This document shows, one piece after another, positions 37,232-45,430 of a stretch of 64,000 nt of DNA (the first letter of the stretch is position 1; each line of letters starts with the position of its first letter). The stretch comes from Arthrobacter sp. NicSoilB4 (lineage in GTDB: Bacteria; Actinomycetota; Actinomycetes; Actinomycetales; Micrococcaceae). The stretch lies in assembly GCF_019977335.1 (NCBI RefSeq), contig NZ_AP024653.1:372001-436000 (forward strand), read 5' to 3'. Under the pieces are notes generated by a model that did no database searches, was not told where the DNA came from, and saw only the letters and a list, made by a program, of their open reading frames with translations. The position numbers and the translations under genes are program-made.

Positions 37232-37780
37232 TTGGCGGAACAGCTAAGCGATGACGAATTGTCAGCAGCCTTAGCTGGCGACCCTTCAGGATTCAGCGCT
37301 GTCTACACCGTCATTTCACCTGCGGTGCTCGGATACTTCCGGGCCCGCGGGGTGGATGACGCCGAGGCCCTCACCCAGGACGTCTTCGTCGATGTCCTGC
37401 CGAAACTTGCCAAGGTCACCGGCGGCCACAGCGGCCTGCGGACCTTTATTTTCTCCATCGCCCACGCGAGGCTGGTCGATCACCACCGGCGGGCCGAGCG
37501 CACGCCCTACCTGGCCGAATACGATCCCCTGGACGACACACGGTACGCCGTTTCCGCCGAGGACGAGGCCATGGGTTCCCTGGGCGGCATTGCAGATTCC
37601 CTCTCCCAACTCAACGACGAGCAACGGGAAGTTCTGGTCTTGCGGATCGTCGCGGACCTCTCCATCGATCAGGTGGCCCGCATCATGGACAAGACGCCGG
37701 GGGCCATCAAACAGCTTCAACGACGCGGGCTCAGCGCCCTGCGCGAACTCGTCACCGAAAAGGACCACGCAGCATCATGA
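37232..37780 (+). CDS. ECF-type RNA polymerase sigma factor
   Basis: 182 residues from a TTG at 37232, chosen because GGAAGGACA precedes it. An upstream TTG at 37148 would read through a perfect 11-base hairpin. Region 2 is FSAVYTVISPAVLGYFRARG...ALTQDVFVDV. Region 4 is LNDEQREVLVLRIVADLSID with the helix-turn-helix VARIMDKTPGAIKQLQRRGL. It is translationally coupled (ATGA) to a membrane protein gene, the usual position of an anti-sigma factor. The preceding gene encodes a secreted protein. Confidence 0.9.
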   Translation: MAEQLSDDELSAALAGDPSGFSAVYTVISPAVLGYFRARGVDDAEALTQDVFVDVLPKLAKVTGGHSGLRTFIFSIAHARLVDHHRRAERTPYLAEYDPLDDTRYAVSAEDEAMGSLGGIADSLSQLNDEQREVLVLRIVADLSIDQVARIMDKTPGAIKQLQRRGLSALRELVTEKDHAAS

Positions 37781-38556
37781 CCGGAACACGCGAACCCCAG
37801 CAGGATGGCAGCATCCAGGCGATGCTCCGTGATTCCGGACTCGAAGCATCCACCGGACTCCGCAGTTCGCTGGAGGAGCTCCGCGCCCTGGTACCGGACC
37901 GGGCTCCCGCGCCCCGCGCCGACCTTGCGGAGCTGCTGTCCGCCGGCGCCCCCGGATTCAGCGCCCGCGGTTCTGCGGCCGGAGCTTCCGCCGCGACGAC
38001 GACGGCGATGCCCGCCGTCGCGTCCGCTCCGGAGTATTCCGACGAAGCGCTGCCGGCCGGGGTCACGAGCCTCGCCGAGCGCCGCGGCCGGAAGCGCAGG
38101 CTGGCAATCGTCGGCGGCGCCGTCGTGGGTGCCATGACCCTCGGTGCCGGCGCTGTGGCGGCCTCCAGCGGGGATTTCCGCGAAAGTGTCAGCCACACGG
38201 TGGGCCTCATCTTCCAGCCTTCCGGCGGGAAATCCGATGTGGCTCCGGAACCTGCCAAGCCCTCACCGGCGGACATCCCGGCGGCTCCCGTGCCGTCGAA
38301 GGCGGGCGCCACCACGCCGCCGGCGGCAGACACTGTCCCGCAGGCTCCCGGATCTGACGGGGGAGTTCCTGCGAAGCCCGGCGCCGCCACGCCGCCTGCC
38401 ATTGGCCGCGGCGGAGTCCTTCCGACACCACCCCACCGTCCGGTCACCCCGGGCGTCCCCGCGCTCCCCGGCTCGGGCGGGGAAAGGGATCTCCCGGCGA
38501 ATCCGCTGCCGGAGCCGACGCTGCCCGGCGTGCTTCCCACCGTTCCCTCAAGCTAG
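37777..38556 (+). CDS. Single-pass membrane protein, candidate anti-sigma factor
   Basis: 259 residues. The N-terminal 100 residues are cytoplasmic, with a short helix-rich start (SIQAMLRDSGLEASTGLRSS). One transmembrane segment follows RRGRKRR at about 105-130 (LAIVGGAVVGAMTLGAGAVA). The outer part is Pro-rich (VPALPGSGGERDLPANPLPE). There is no zinc-binding HxxxCxxC motif of ZAS anti-sigmas. The assignment as partner of the coupled ECF sigma factor rests on gene order and topology only. Confidence 0.65.
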   Translation: MTGTREPQQDGSIQAMLRDSGLEASTGLRSSLEELRALVPDRAPAPRADLAELLSAGAPGFSARGSAAGASAATTTAMPAVASAPEYSDEALPAGVTSLAERRGRKRRLAIVGGAVVGAMTLGAGAVAASSGDFRESVSHTVGLIFQPSGGKSDVAPEPAKPSPADIPAAPVPSKAGATTPPAADTVPQAPGSDGGVPAKPGAATPPAIGRGGVLPTPPHRPVTPGVPALPGSGGERDLPANPLPEPTLPGVLPTVPSS

Positions 38557-38567
38557 TCCGGCCAGAT

Positions 38568-38623
38568 CGCGGGTAACGTGCGGGCACGCCGGTACGTTAC
38601 GGCGAGCCCGCACGGTACCCGCG
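38568..38623. terminator. Long inverted repeat between convergent genes
   Basis: CGCGGGTA-ACGTGCGGGC (38568-38585) pairs with GCCCGCAC-GGTACCCGCG (38606-38623), nearly perfect over 17 bases. A second hairpin, GCCGCGGAC-AG-TCCGCGGC (38643-38661), follows. Probable two-sided terminator. Confidence 0.65.
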
Positions 38624-38667
38624 AGTTCGGCAGCAAGAACGGGCCGCGGACAGTCCGCGGCGGACTG

Positions 38668-39165
38668 TTAGGCCAGGACCTGCCGCTTGGAGGAAATGAC
38701 GCCGGTGTCGAAGCCGGCCAGATGCAGGCCGCCATGGAACCGGGCATGCTCAATCTTCACGCAGCGGTCCATCACGACGTCAAGCCCGGCAGCTTCGGCT
38801 TCCTTCGCGACATCCTCGTGCCACGAGCCGAGCTGCAGCCACAGGGTCTTGGCGCCGGCCGCGACGGCTTCGTCCAGGACGCCCGGCAGGTCGTCGTGCC
38901 TGCGGAACACGTCAACGATGTCCGGGCTCTCCGGCAGGTCAGCCAGCGAGGCGTAGGTCGGCTCGCCCAGGATCTCCTTCACGACCGGGTTCACGAAATA
39001 GACCTTGTACCGCGTGGAGGACTGCAGGTAGGTCGCCACGAAGTAGCTTGCCCGGGACGGCTTGTCCGAGGCGCCCACAATCGCGATGGACTTCGCCTGC
39101 CGCAGCAGGTTCAGCCGCTCCGGCGCCGAGGGGCCGGTCCAGGTCCGTACTGCTTCGCTGCTCAT
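38668..39165 (-). CDS. CoA-binding domain protein (YccU-like)
   Basis: 165 residues from the ATG at 39165. The Rossmann-type CoA-binding pattern is AKSIAIVGASDKPSRASYFV, then VYFVNPVVKEILGEPTYASL and GAKTLWLQLGSWHEDVAKEA. It overlaps the metY stop by four bases and is the last gene of the riboswitch operon. A paralogue lies divergently beyond the operon (43979-44404). CoA-binding proteins of this kind often accompany OAH sulfhydrylases in actinobacteria. Their function is unsettled. Confidence 0.85.
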   Translation of the reverse strand: MSSEAVRTWTGPSAPERLNLLRQAKSIAIVGASDKPSRASYFVATYLQSSTRYKVYFVNPVVKEILGEPTYASLADLPESPDIVDVFRRHDDLPGVLDEAVAAGAKTLWLQLGSWHEDVAKEAEAAGLDVVMDRCVKIEHARFHGGLHLAGFDTGVISSKRQVLA

Positions 39166-40505
39166 GAAAGTGCTCCGATCGTGCAGGTATCGGCCGACAG
39201 TTGATCCGAGTCGGCCTCGACGACCGACGCCGCATCCAGGGCCTGGTCCAGGTCCCAGAGGATGTCGTCGATGTCTTCGAGCCCGATCGAGATGCGGACC
39301 AGGTCCTCGGGGACGCCGGCGGATTCGAGCTGCTCGGGGCTGAGCTGCTGGTGGGTGGTGGACCCGGGATGGATTACGAGGGTCCGCGAGTCGCCCACGT
39401 TGGCCAGGTGCGAGGCCAGCTGCAGTGACTCGATGAATTTCTGGCCAGCGGCCCGGCCGCCCTTCACGCCGAAGGAGAACACCGAGCCGGGACCCAGCGG
39501 CAGGTACTTCCTGGCCCGCTCGAAGTGCGGGTGCGAGGGCAGGCCCGAGAAGTTCACGTAGGCCACGCGCTCGTCCGCCTCCAGCCATTCCGCCACGGCC
39601 TGGGCGTTCCGAAGGTGTTCGTCCAGCCGCTGGGGGAGCGTCTCCACGCCCTGCAGCAGCTGGAAGGCTGACTGCGGGGACAGGGCGGGGCCGATGTCGC
39701 GCAGCTGCTCGCAGCGCAGCTTGGTGAGGAAGCCGTACTCGCCGAAGTTCCCCCACCAGGAGACGTTGCCGTAGGAGGCCACGGGCTCGGTCATCGTGGG
39801 GAACTTGCCGTTGCCCCAGTTGAAGCGGCCGCTCTCGACAATCACGCCGCCGAGGGTGGTGCCGTGCCCGCCGAGGAACTTGGTGGCGGAGTGGATCACG
39901 ATATCCGCCCCGTGCTCGATCGGCCGCACAAGGTACGGGGTGCTCAAGGTGGCGTCGACGACGAGCGGGATGCCGGCGTCATGCGCTACCTTGGCCAGCC
40001 CCTCCAGGTCCTGGACTTCCGACGACGGGTTGGCCACGACCTCGACGAAGATCGCTTTGGTGTTTTCCCGGACGGCGGCGGCGTAGTCAGCGGGGTCGGT
40101 GCCGGGGACGAATGTGGTGTCCACTCCGAAACGCCGCAGGGTGACGTCCAGCTGGGTCACGGTGCCGCCGTAAAGCTGGGAGGCGGCGACGATGTGGTCC
40201 CCGGACTGGGTCAGGGCGGCGAAGGTGATGAATTCGGCGGCCATGCCCGAGGACGTGGCCACCGCACCGATGCCGCCCTCGAGGGAGGCGATGCGCTCCT
40301 CGAACGCGGCGACCGTGGGGTTGCCGATCCGGGAGTAGATGTTGCCGTATTTCTGCAGGGCGAAGAGGTTCGCGGCGTCCTGGGTGTCCTTGAAGACGAA
40401 CGAGGTGGTCTGGTAGATCGGCACGGCGCGGGCGCCGTGCTCGGCGTCGGGGGTGCCGCCGGCGTGCAGGGCGCGGGTGCGGAAACCGAACTTGCGGTCA
40501 GCCAT
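39162..40505 (-). CDS. metY: O-acetylhomoserine sulfhydrylase
   Basis: 447 residues. This is a Cys/Met-metabolism PLP enzyme with the long MetY/OAH-sulfhydrylase length rather than the ~380 of MetB. The PLP lysine lies in ADIVIHSATKFLGGHGTTLG. Other signatures are YGNIYSRIGNPTVAAFEERI, ATSSGMAAEFITFAALT and GDSRTLVIHPGSTTHQQL. It uses O-acetylhomoserine with sulfide or methanethiol to give homocysteine or methionine. It overlaps SfnG by one base and the CoA-binding gene by four. Confidence 0.93.
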   Translation of the reverse strand: MADRKFGFRTRALHAGGTPDAEHGARAVPIYQTTSFVFKDTQDAANLFALQKYGNIYSRIGNPTVAAFEERIASLEGGIGAVATSSGMAAEFITFAALTQSGDHIVAASQLYGGTVTQLDVTLRRFGVDTTFVPGTDPADYAAAVRENTKAIFVEVVANPSSEVQDLEGLAKVAHDAGIPLVVDATLSTPYLVRPIEHGADIVIHSATKFLGGHGTTLGGVIVESGRFNWGNGKFPTMTEPVASYGNVSWWGNFGEYGFLTKLRCEQLRDIGPALSPQSAFQLLQGVETLPQRLDEHLRNAQAVAEWLEADERVAYVNFSGLPSHPHFERARKYLPLGPGSVFSFGVKGGRAAGQKFIESLQLASHLANVGDSRTLVIHPGSTTHQQLSPEQLESAGVPEDLVRISIGLEDIDDILWDLDQALDAASVVEADSDQLSADTCTIGALS

Positions 40506-41719
40506 TACGCGTTCACCAGCTTGCTGGTAGTGCCGTTGGCCGCCGGGGTCTGGGACAGGTCCAGCTCGACGCCGTGCTTGCGCGCGAGCTCCGCCTCGAG
40601 TTCGCGCACGATCGGCAGGATGTCCGCACCGAACGCGGCGACCTCCTCCTGGAAGTGCAGGTAGCCGGTGAGGAACAGGTTCACGCCGATCTTCTTGTAC
40701 GCCACGATCCGCTCGGCGATCTGCTCCGGCGTGCCGATCAGCTGGGTCTTGAAGCCGTCGTTGTACTGGACGAGGTCCTCGAAGCTGGAGTCGGCCCACA
40801 TGCCCTTGCCGTCCTTGGTGGACGCTCCGGCTTCCTGGACGGCGGCACGGAACCCTTCGACGGCGGGCTTGTGCGCCTTGCCGACGATCTCACGGAGCGT
40901 GTCCCGGGCTTCCTTCTCGGAATCCCGGGCGATGACAAATCCGTTGAGGCCAAACTTCGGGAAATCCAGGGAGGGGAGGGCGTCCCCGGTGCCGCGCCTG
41001 GCCGCGCCGGCCGCGGCGACCACGCCGGCGATGTTCTCCTTGAACCCTTCCAGGTCCTTGCCGTTGGAGAAGTACCAGTCCGCCACCCGGCCGGCCGTGG
41101 CCTGCGCGGCCGTGGAGTTCCCGCCGAAGAAGATCTCCGGGTGCGCCCGGCCCGGCACGTCCACCGGGGCCGGCTGCAGGGTGAAGTTGTTGATGTTGTA
41201 GTACTTGCCTGCCTGGCTGTACTCCTGCTCCGTCCAGAGCCCGCGGAGGACCTTGATGAACTCCTCGGTACGGACGTAGCGCTCGTCGTGTTCAAGCCAT
41301 TCGAGGCCGAAGTTGGTGAACTCGTCCTTGAGCCAGCCGGAGACGATGTTTACGGCGGCGCGGCCGTTGGAGATGTGGTCCGCGGTGATGATGAACTTCG
41401 CCAGGACGCCGGGGTGCCACATGCCCGGGTGGACGGCGGAGATCACCTTGAGGCGCTCGGTGGCGGCCAGCAGCGCGAGGCTGAACGACGTGGCCTCGTG
41501 CTGCTTGTCCGCGCCGTAGGAGGCGGCGTAGCGGGTCTGGGTGAGGGCGTATTCGAAGCCGGAGTCCTCGGCGATCCGGGCGAGCTTCTTGTTGTAGTCG
41601 AAGTCCCAGCCGGTGCGCTGTTCGATGGTGGAAACCACCAGGCCGCCGGAAACATTGGGAACCCAATAGGCGAACTTGAGTGGTTCGGAAAGACGGGCGA
41701 CGCTGCTGATGTCAGTCAT
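40505..41719 (-). CDS. sfnG: Dimethylsulfone monooxygenase (SfnG family)
   Basis: 404 residues, a bacterial-luciferase-like flavin monooxygenase. Recognisable stretches are FAYWVPNVSGGLVVSTIEQR, ALTQTRYAASYGADKQHEAT and NGRAAVNIVSGWLKDEFTNF, strongly resembling SfnG and less so alkanesulfonate monooxygenase SsuD. FMNH2 would come from a separate reductase, none of which is in the window. SfnG oxidises dimethylsulfone to methanesulfinate, supplying sulfur. Its place between acs and metY suits sulfur scavenging. Substrate assignment is by family resemblance. Confidence 0.83.
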   Translation of the reverse strand: MTDISSVARLSEPLKFAYWVPNVSGGLVVSTIEQRTGWDFDYNKKLARIAEDSGFEYALTQTRYAASYGADKQHEATSFSLALLAATERLKVISAVHPGMWHPGVLAKFIITADHISNGRAAVNIVSGWLKDEFTNFGLEWLEHDERYVRTEEFIKVLRGLWTEQEYSQAGKYYNINNFTLQPAPVDVPGRAHPEIFFGGNSTAAQATAGRVADWYFSNGKDLEGFKENIAGVVAAAGAARRGTGDALPSLDFPKFGLNGFVIARDSEKEARDTLREIVGKAHKPAVEGFRAAVQEAGASTKDGKGMWADSSFEDLVQYNDGFKTQLIGTPEQIAERIVAYKKIGVNLFLTGYLHFQEEVAAFGADILPIVRELEAELARKHGVELDLSQTPAANGTTSKLVNA

Positions 41720-41728
41720 GGGTGTTCC

Positions 41729-43717
41729 TTACTTCTGGGTATTGCGGATTCGCAGGACATCCTGGATGTCCGCGATGCATGGTTCGTTCTGGAGCGAGGT
41801 GGTGTCCCCGAGCGCGATCCCTTCGAACAGCTGGGTCAGCAGCCGGCGCATGATCTTGCCGCTGCGGGTCTTCGGCACATCAGGAACGACGACGACGTCG
41901 CGCGGCTTGGCGATCGGCCCGATCGCCTTCGCGACGTGTGCCTTCAGTCCGGCCGCGATGCCTTCCGTCGCGGCCGAATCCTTCAGCACGACAAAAGCGA
42001 CGATCGCGTGGCCGGTCTTCGGGTCCGCGACCGGGCAGACGCCAGCCTCCACAACGTCCGGGTGGGAGACCAGGGCCGATTCGATCTCGATCGTGGAGAG
42101 CAGGTGCCCGGAGACGTTGAGGGTGTCATCCACGCGCCCGAGAATCCAGATGTCGCCGTCGTCGTCGTATTTGGCGCCGTCGCCGGCGAGGAACCAGCCC
42201 TGCGCCGCGTACTGCCGCCAGTAGGAGTCGAAGTAGCGCTGCGGGTTGCCCCACACGGTCCGGGCGATCGCGGGGCCGGGGGCATCCACCACGATGAAGC
42301 CCTGAACGCCCGGGGGCACAGTGTTGCCGGCGTCGTCGACGATCCGGGTGCCGACGCCGGGCAGCGGACGGGCCGCGCAGCCGGGCTTGAACTCCGTGTC
42401 AGTCGGGGCAGGCGAGAGGATGGTGGCGCCGGTTTCCGACTGCCACCAGGTGTCCACCACGGGGGCCGTGCCGGCTCCGACGTTGTCCCTGAGCCAGCGC
42501 CACGCCTCGGGGTTCACGGCCTCGCCGACGGTACCGAGCAGCCGGATGGAGGAGAGGTCGTAGCCGGCCGGGACGCCGTCCGGGAACCAGCCCATCAGGG
42601 ACCGGACCAGGGTGGGCGCGGTGTAGTACTGCGTCACGCCGTAGCGTTCGATGATTTCGAAGTGCCGGCCCGGGTGCGGGGTGTTGGGGGTGCCCTCGAA
42701 GATCACCTGGGTGGCGCCGTTGGAGAGCGGGCCGTACAGCTCGTAGGTGTGGGCGGTGACCCAGGCGAGGTCGGCCGTGCACCAGTGCACGTCCTGGTCC
42801 CGGAGCGCGGGGTCCGGGTTGCTGAACAGGTGCTCGAAGCTCCAGGACGCCTGCGTCAGGTAGCCGCCGGACGTGTGGACCAGGCCCTTGGGCTTTCCGG
42901 TGGTGCCTGAGGTGTACATGATGAACAGCGGCGTCTCGGCGTCGAACGCCTCGGCGTCGTGGACATCGGAGGCGGTCCCGACGGCGTCGTGCCACCACAC
43001 GTCGCGGCCCGCGGTCATCGGGACGGTGTCCAGAAGTTCCGGTGCGGTGGTGCGGTTGACCACCAGGACGTGTTCGATCGCGTTGTCCCCGGACACGGCC
43101 GCATCCGCGTTGTCCTTGACCGGCACGGCCGTGCCGCGGCGGAACTGGCCGTCGGTGGTGACCAGCAGTTTGGCGAGGGTGTCCTCCACCCGGAACTTGA
43201 GCGCCTCGGCGGAAAAGCCGCCGAAGACGAGCGAATGGATGGCGCCGATCCGGGCCACAGCCAGCGTGATGATCACGGTTTCGGGGATGACCGGAAGGTA
43301 GATGACCACCCGGTCGCCCTTGGTGACGCCGAGGTCCAGCAGCGCGTTGGCGGCCCTGGAGACCTCGCGCTGCAGTTCGGCGTAGCTGATGGTGCGGCGG
43401 TCGCCCGGCTCGCCCTCGAAGTGCAGGGCCACCTTGTCCCCGCGTCCCGCCGCTACATGGCGGTCGACGCAGTTGTAGGCGACGTTGAGCCTTCCGCCCT
43501 CGAACCAGCTGATGTCCGGGCCGGTGCCGGCATCGACGTCGGCCGGAACGCGGCGGTGGGTGGTGTGCCAGGGCTTGTCCTGCCCGGGCGCGTCCTCCCA
43601 GTCGAGCCGGAGGGCGGCCGCCTCCCAGAAGGAGAGACGCTCGGCTTCGGTGGCAGGGGCGGCCTCCGGGGCCGTGGGGCGCGTCCTGGGCGCAGGCGAG
43701 ATAAGGGTAGTTGTCAT
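41729..43717 (-). CDS. acs: Acetyl-CoA synthetase
   Basis: 662 residues, standard Acs length. Motifs: MYTSGTTGKPKGLVHTSGGY (P-loop), DTWWQSETGATILSPAP, WILGRVDDTLNVSGHLLST and the catalytic/acetylation lysine in VPKTRSGKIMRRLLTQ. It makes acetyl-CoA from acetate and ATP. The ATG at 43717 has GGAG seven bases upstream, and part of that site is paired in the P1 stem of the upstream SAM-riboswitch-like RNA. It is the first gene of the acs-sfnG-metY-CoA-binding operon; gaps are 9, -1 and -4 bases. Confidence 0.95.
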   Translation of the reverse strand: MTTTLISPAPRTRPTAPEAAPATEAERLSFWEAAALRLDWEDAPGQDKPWHTTHRRVPADVDAGTGPDISWFEGGRLNVAYNCVDRHVAAGRGDKVALHFEGEPGDRRTISYAELQREVSRAANALLDLGVTKGDRVVIYLPVIPETVIITLAVARIGAIHSLVFGGFSAEALKFRVEDTLAKLLVTTDGQFRRGTAVPVKDNADAAVSGDNAIEHVLVVNRTTAPELLDTVPMTAGRDVWWHDAVGTASDVHDAEAFDAETPLFIMYTSGTTGKPKGLVHTSGGYLTQASWSFEHLFSNPDPALRDQDVHWCTADLAWVTAHTYELYGPLSNGATQVIFEGTPNTPHPGRHFEIIERYGVTQYYTAPTLVRSLMGWFPDGVPAGYDLSSIRLLGTVGEAVNPEAWRWLRDNVGAGTAPVVDTWWQSETGATILSPAPTDTEFKPGCAARPLPGVGTRIVDDAGNTVPPGVQGFIVVDAPGPAIARTVWGNPQRYFDSYWRQYAAQGWFLAGDGAKYDDDGDIWILGRVDDTLNVSGHLLSTIEIESALVSHPDVVEAGVCPVADPKTGHAIVAFVVLKDSAATEGIAAGLKAHVAKAIGPIAKPRDVVVVPDVPKTRSGKIMRRLLTQLFEGIALGDTTSLQNEPCIADIQDVLRIRNTQK

Positions 43718-43726
43718 AGGGATACT

Positions 43727-43806
43727 CCATCGGTCCTGGCGGTAGCACCCTGCAATCAGGGTTGCTGCGGCTTCATTGATCCAGGTCTCTTGGCCGCTCG
43801 GGATGG
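43727..43806 (-). promoter_or_regulatory. SAM riboswitch-like leader (S-box / SAM-I/IV type)
   Basis: Read on the minus strand. P1 pairs CCATC (43806-43802) with GATGG (43731-43727). P2 pairs GCGGC with GCCGC. P3 is CCCT...AGGG, with AGCAACC before and GGTGCTA after, the S-box core. A pseudoknot-type pairing links CCTGG in the P2 loop with CCAGG downstream. A CAAGAGA stretch precedes it. GATGG of P1 continues directly into AG, so SAM binding would sequester the GGAG ribosome-binding site of acs: translational control is the likely mode. No tool was run to confirm the Rfam family. Confidence 0.85.
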
Positions 43807-43978
43807 TCCTTCCCAACTAAAACGGATCGCGGGCATTTCCTCAAATTCCGGGGATTTGTCGCGTAATATTCGGCGATCAGTCATTCGGCGCTGGGGCTTC
43901 AGTCAATTGTTCGCTGCAGGACCCGCGGATGCCCCGCAACTGACCGGGACCCGGCGCCGCGGCGGATAGGCTGTGCAC

Positions 43979-44404
43979 ATGGCCCACGTCAACGATCCGG
44001 CAGTCCTCGAAAAACTCATGCGCACCAAGGGGCGGTGGGCCATTGTCGGCCTGTCAACGAATCAATGGCGTGCCGCCTATGACACGTCCCTGTTCATCCG
44101 GGACCGGCTCGGGATGGAGATTATCCCGGTGAATCTGCCCGCTGATCCCGTGCACGGGGAGACCGGCTACGCCGCCCTGGCCGACATCCCGGCCGAGAAG
44201 CAGCCGATCGACGTCGTCGACTGTTTTGTGAATTCCCAGAAAGTGGGGGCAGTAGTGGATCAGGCGATCGCCGTCGGCGCGAAGGCTATCTGGATGCAGC
44301 TGGGCGTCATCGATGAAGCGGCGGCGGCCCGCGCGAAGGCCGCCGGCCTCGACGTCATCATGAACGCTTGCCCGGCGCAGGACGCCAGGCGCTTCGGCCT
44401 CTGA
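43979..44404 (+). CDS. CoA-binding domain protein, paralogue of 38668-39165
   Basis: 141 residues from the ATG at 43979; a GTG two codons earlier is possible. The pattern RWAIVGLSTNQWRAAYDTSL, MEIIPVNLPADPVHGETGYA and VGAKAIWMQLGVIDEAAAAR follows the YccU-like CoA-binding fold, as in its paralogue. It is divergent from the riboswitch operon. No riboswitch-like fold is seen in front of it. Confidence 0.83.
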   Translation: MAHVNDPAVLEKLMRTKGRWAIVGLSTNQWRAAYDTSLFIRDRLGMEIIPVNLPADPVHGETGYAALADIPAEKQPIDVVDCFVNSQKVGAVVDQAIAVGAKAIWMQLGVIDEAAAARAKAAGLDVIMNACPAQDARRFGL

Positions 44405-44469
44405 GGGCCCTTCGGGGTGGAGCAGCAAGGTCCCGGCAGAGTGTCCGGGCCGGCCAGTAGGCTCGGATC

Positions 44470-44877
44470 ATGGATGTAGCAGCACTCCGTGGAATTTGCC
44501 TTGGCTTTCCCGGCGCTTTCGAGGACTTCCCGTTCGGACCGGAAACGTCCGTCTTCAAGGTGCGGGCCGCAGTCTCCGGCGGGGCCGGCCACGCAGCCAA
44601 GATGTTCGCACTGTCCGCGATGGACCAGCACGATTTTTCCGTGAGCCTGAAATGCGAGCCTGCCCTGGCGGAGCAGCTGCGCGCCGCGCACCCGGAAATC
44701 ACCGGGGCGTGGCACCTGAACAAAAAGCATTGGAACGGAGTGCGCCTGGACGGGTCCCTGCCCGATTCGATGGTGCGCGACATGGTCGAGGATTCGTACG
44801 ACCTGGTGGTGGCTTCGCTGAGCCGGCGCCAGCAGGAGCAGCTGGGCTGGGCGCGGCTGGCCGGCGGCCGATCGTGA
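44470..44877 (+). CDS. MmcQ/YjbR family DNA-binding-like protein
   Basis: 135 residues. FPGAFEDFPFGPETSVFKV, KMFALSA near residue 45 and AWHLNKKHWNGVRLDGSLPD match the MmcQ/YjbR family (CyaY-like fold). Its role is unclear. It overlaps the next gene by GTGA (44874-44877). Upstream lies the divergent CoA-binding pair. Confidence 0.82.
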   Translation: MDVAALRGICLGFPGAFEDFPFGPETSVFKVRAAVSGGAGHAAKMFALSAMDQHDFSVSLKCEPALAEQLRAAHPEITGAWHLNKKHWNGVRLDGSLPDSMVRDMVEDSYDLVVASLSRRQQEQLGWARLAGGRS

Positions 44878-45419
44878 GCGCGCGGATCGCGGCCGGGGAG
44901 CTGAACTATGCAGGGATCGGTTCCACGGAGCATGGGCCTCCGCCCGCAGACGCCGACTGCCTGGTCACCCATGCCTTTGTGGGCGAGGGAATGGCCACGT
45001 ATCGCCGCGTGGTCCAGGGCATGCTGACCTGGCAGCTGCAGAAGCGGGCGGGGCTGCGGGTCCGCGCGGAATCCGACGTCGTGGTCCCCGGCACTCGCGT
45101 GGTGACCGGCTTCGGCGTCGGGCCGTTCCGGCTGGACGCACCCTGCGAGGTGGTCTGGGTCCGGCGCCCGGTGCCCGGCGGCGCCCCGCAGTCCGCCGGA
45201 TTTGGCTACGGGACCCTTCCCGGGCATCCGGTCCGCGGTGAGGAAGCATTCGAGATTTCCGTCGATGCGAAGGGCCGGGTCTACATCCACATCACGGCGT
45301 TCGGTGGGCCGTCCAACTGGTTCTACGCGGCGGGCGGCGCCCTGACGAAGCGGGCGCGGGCTCACATCACTTCCCGTTACATTAGGAGTGCACAGGAACT
45401 GGCCGCAGGTGTGGACTGA
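44874..45419 (+). CDS. DUF1990 family protein
   Basis: 181 residues from a GTG overlapping the previous stop. The pattern NYAGIGSTEHGPPPADADCL...RRVVQGMLTWQLQKRAGLRV...FGYGTLPGHPVRGEEAFEIS matches DUF1990, which has a START-like fold with a hydrophobic pocket. No enzymatic motif is evident. The ligand is unknown. Confidence 0.82.
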   Translation: MSARIAAGELNYAGIGSTEHGPPPADADCLVTHAFVGEGMATYRRVVQGMLTWQLQKRAGLRVRAESDVVVPGTRVVTGFGVGPFRLDAPCEVVWVRRPVPGGAPQSAGFGYGTLPGHPVRGEEAFEISVDAKGRVYIHITAFGGPSNWFYAAGGALTKRARAHITSRYIRSAQELAAGVD

Positions 45420-45430
45420 GAGCAGGCAGA

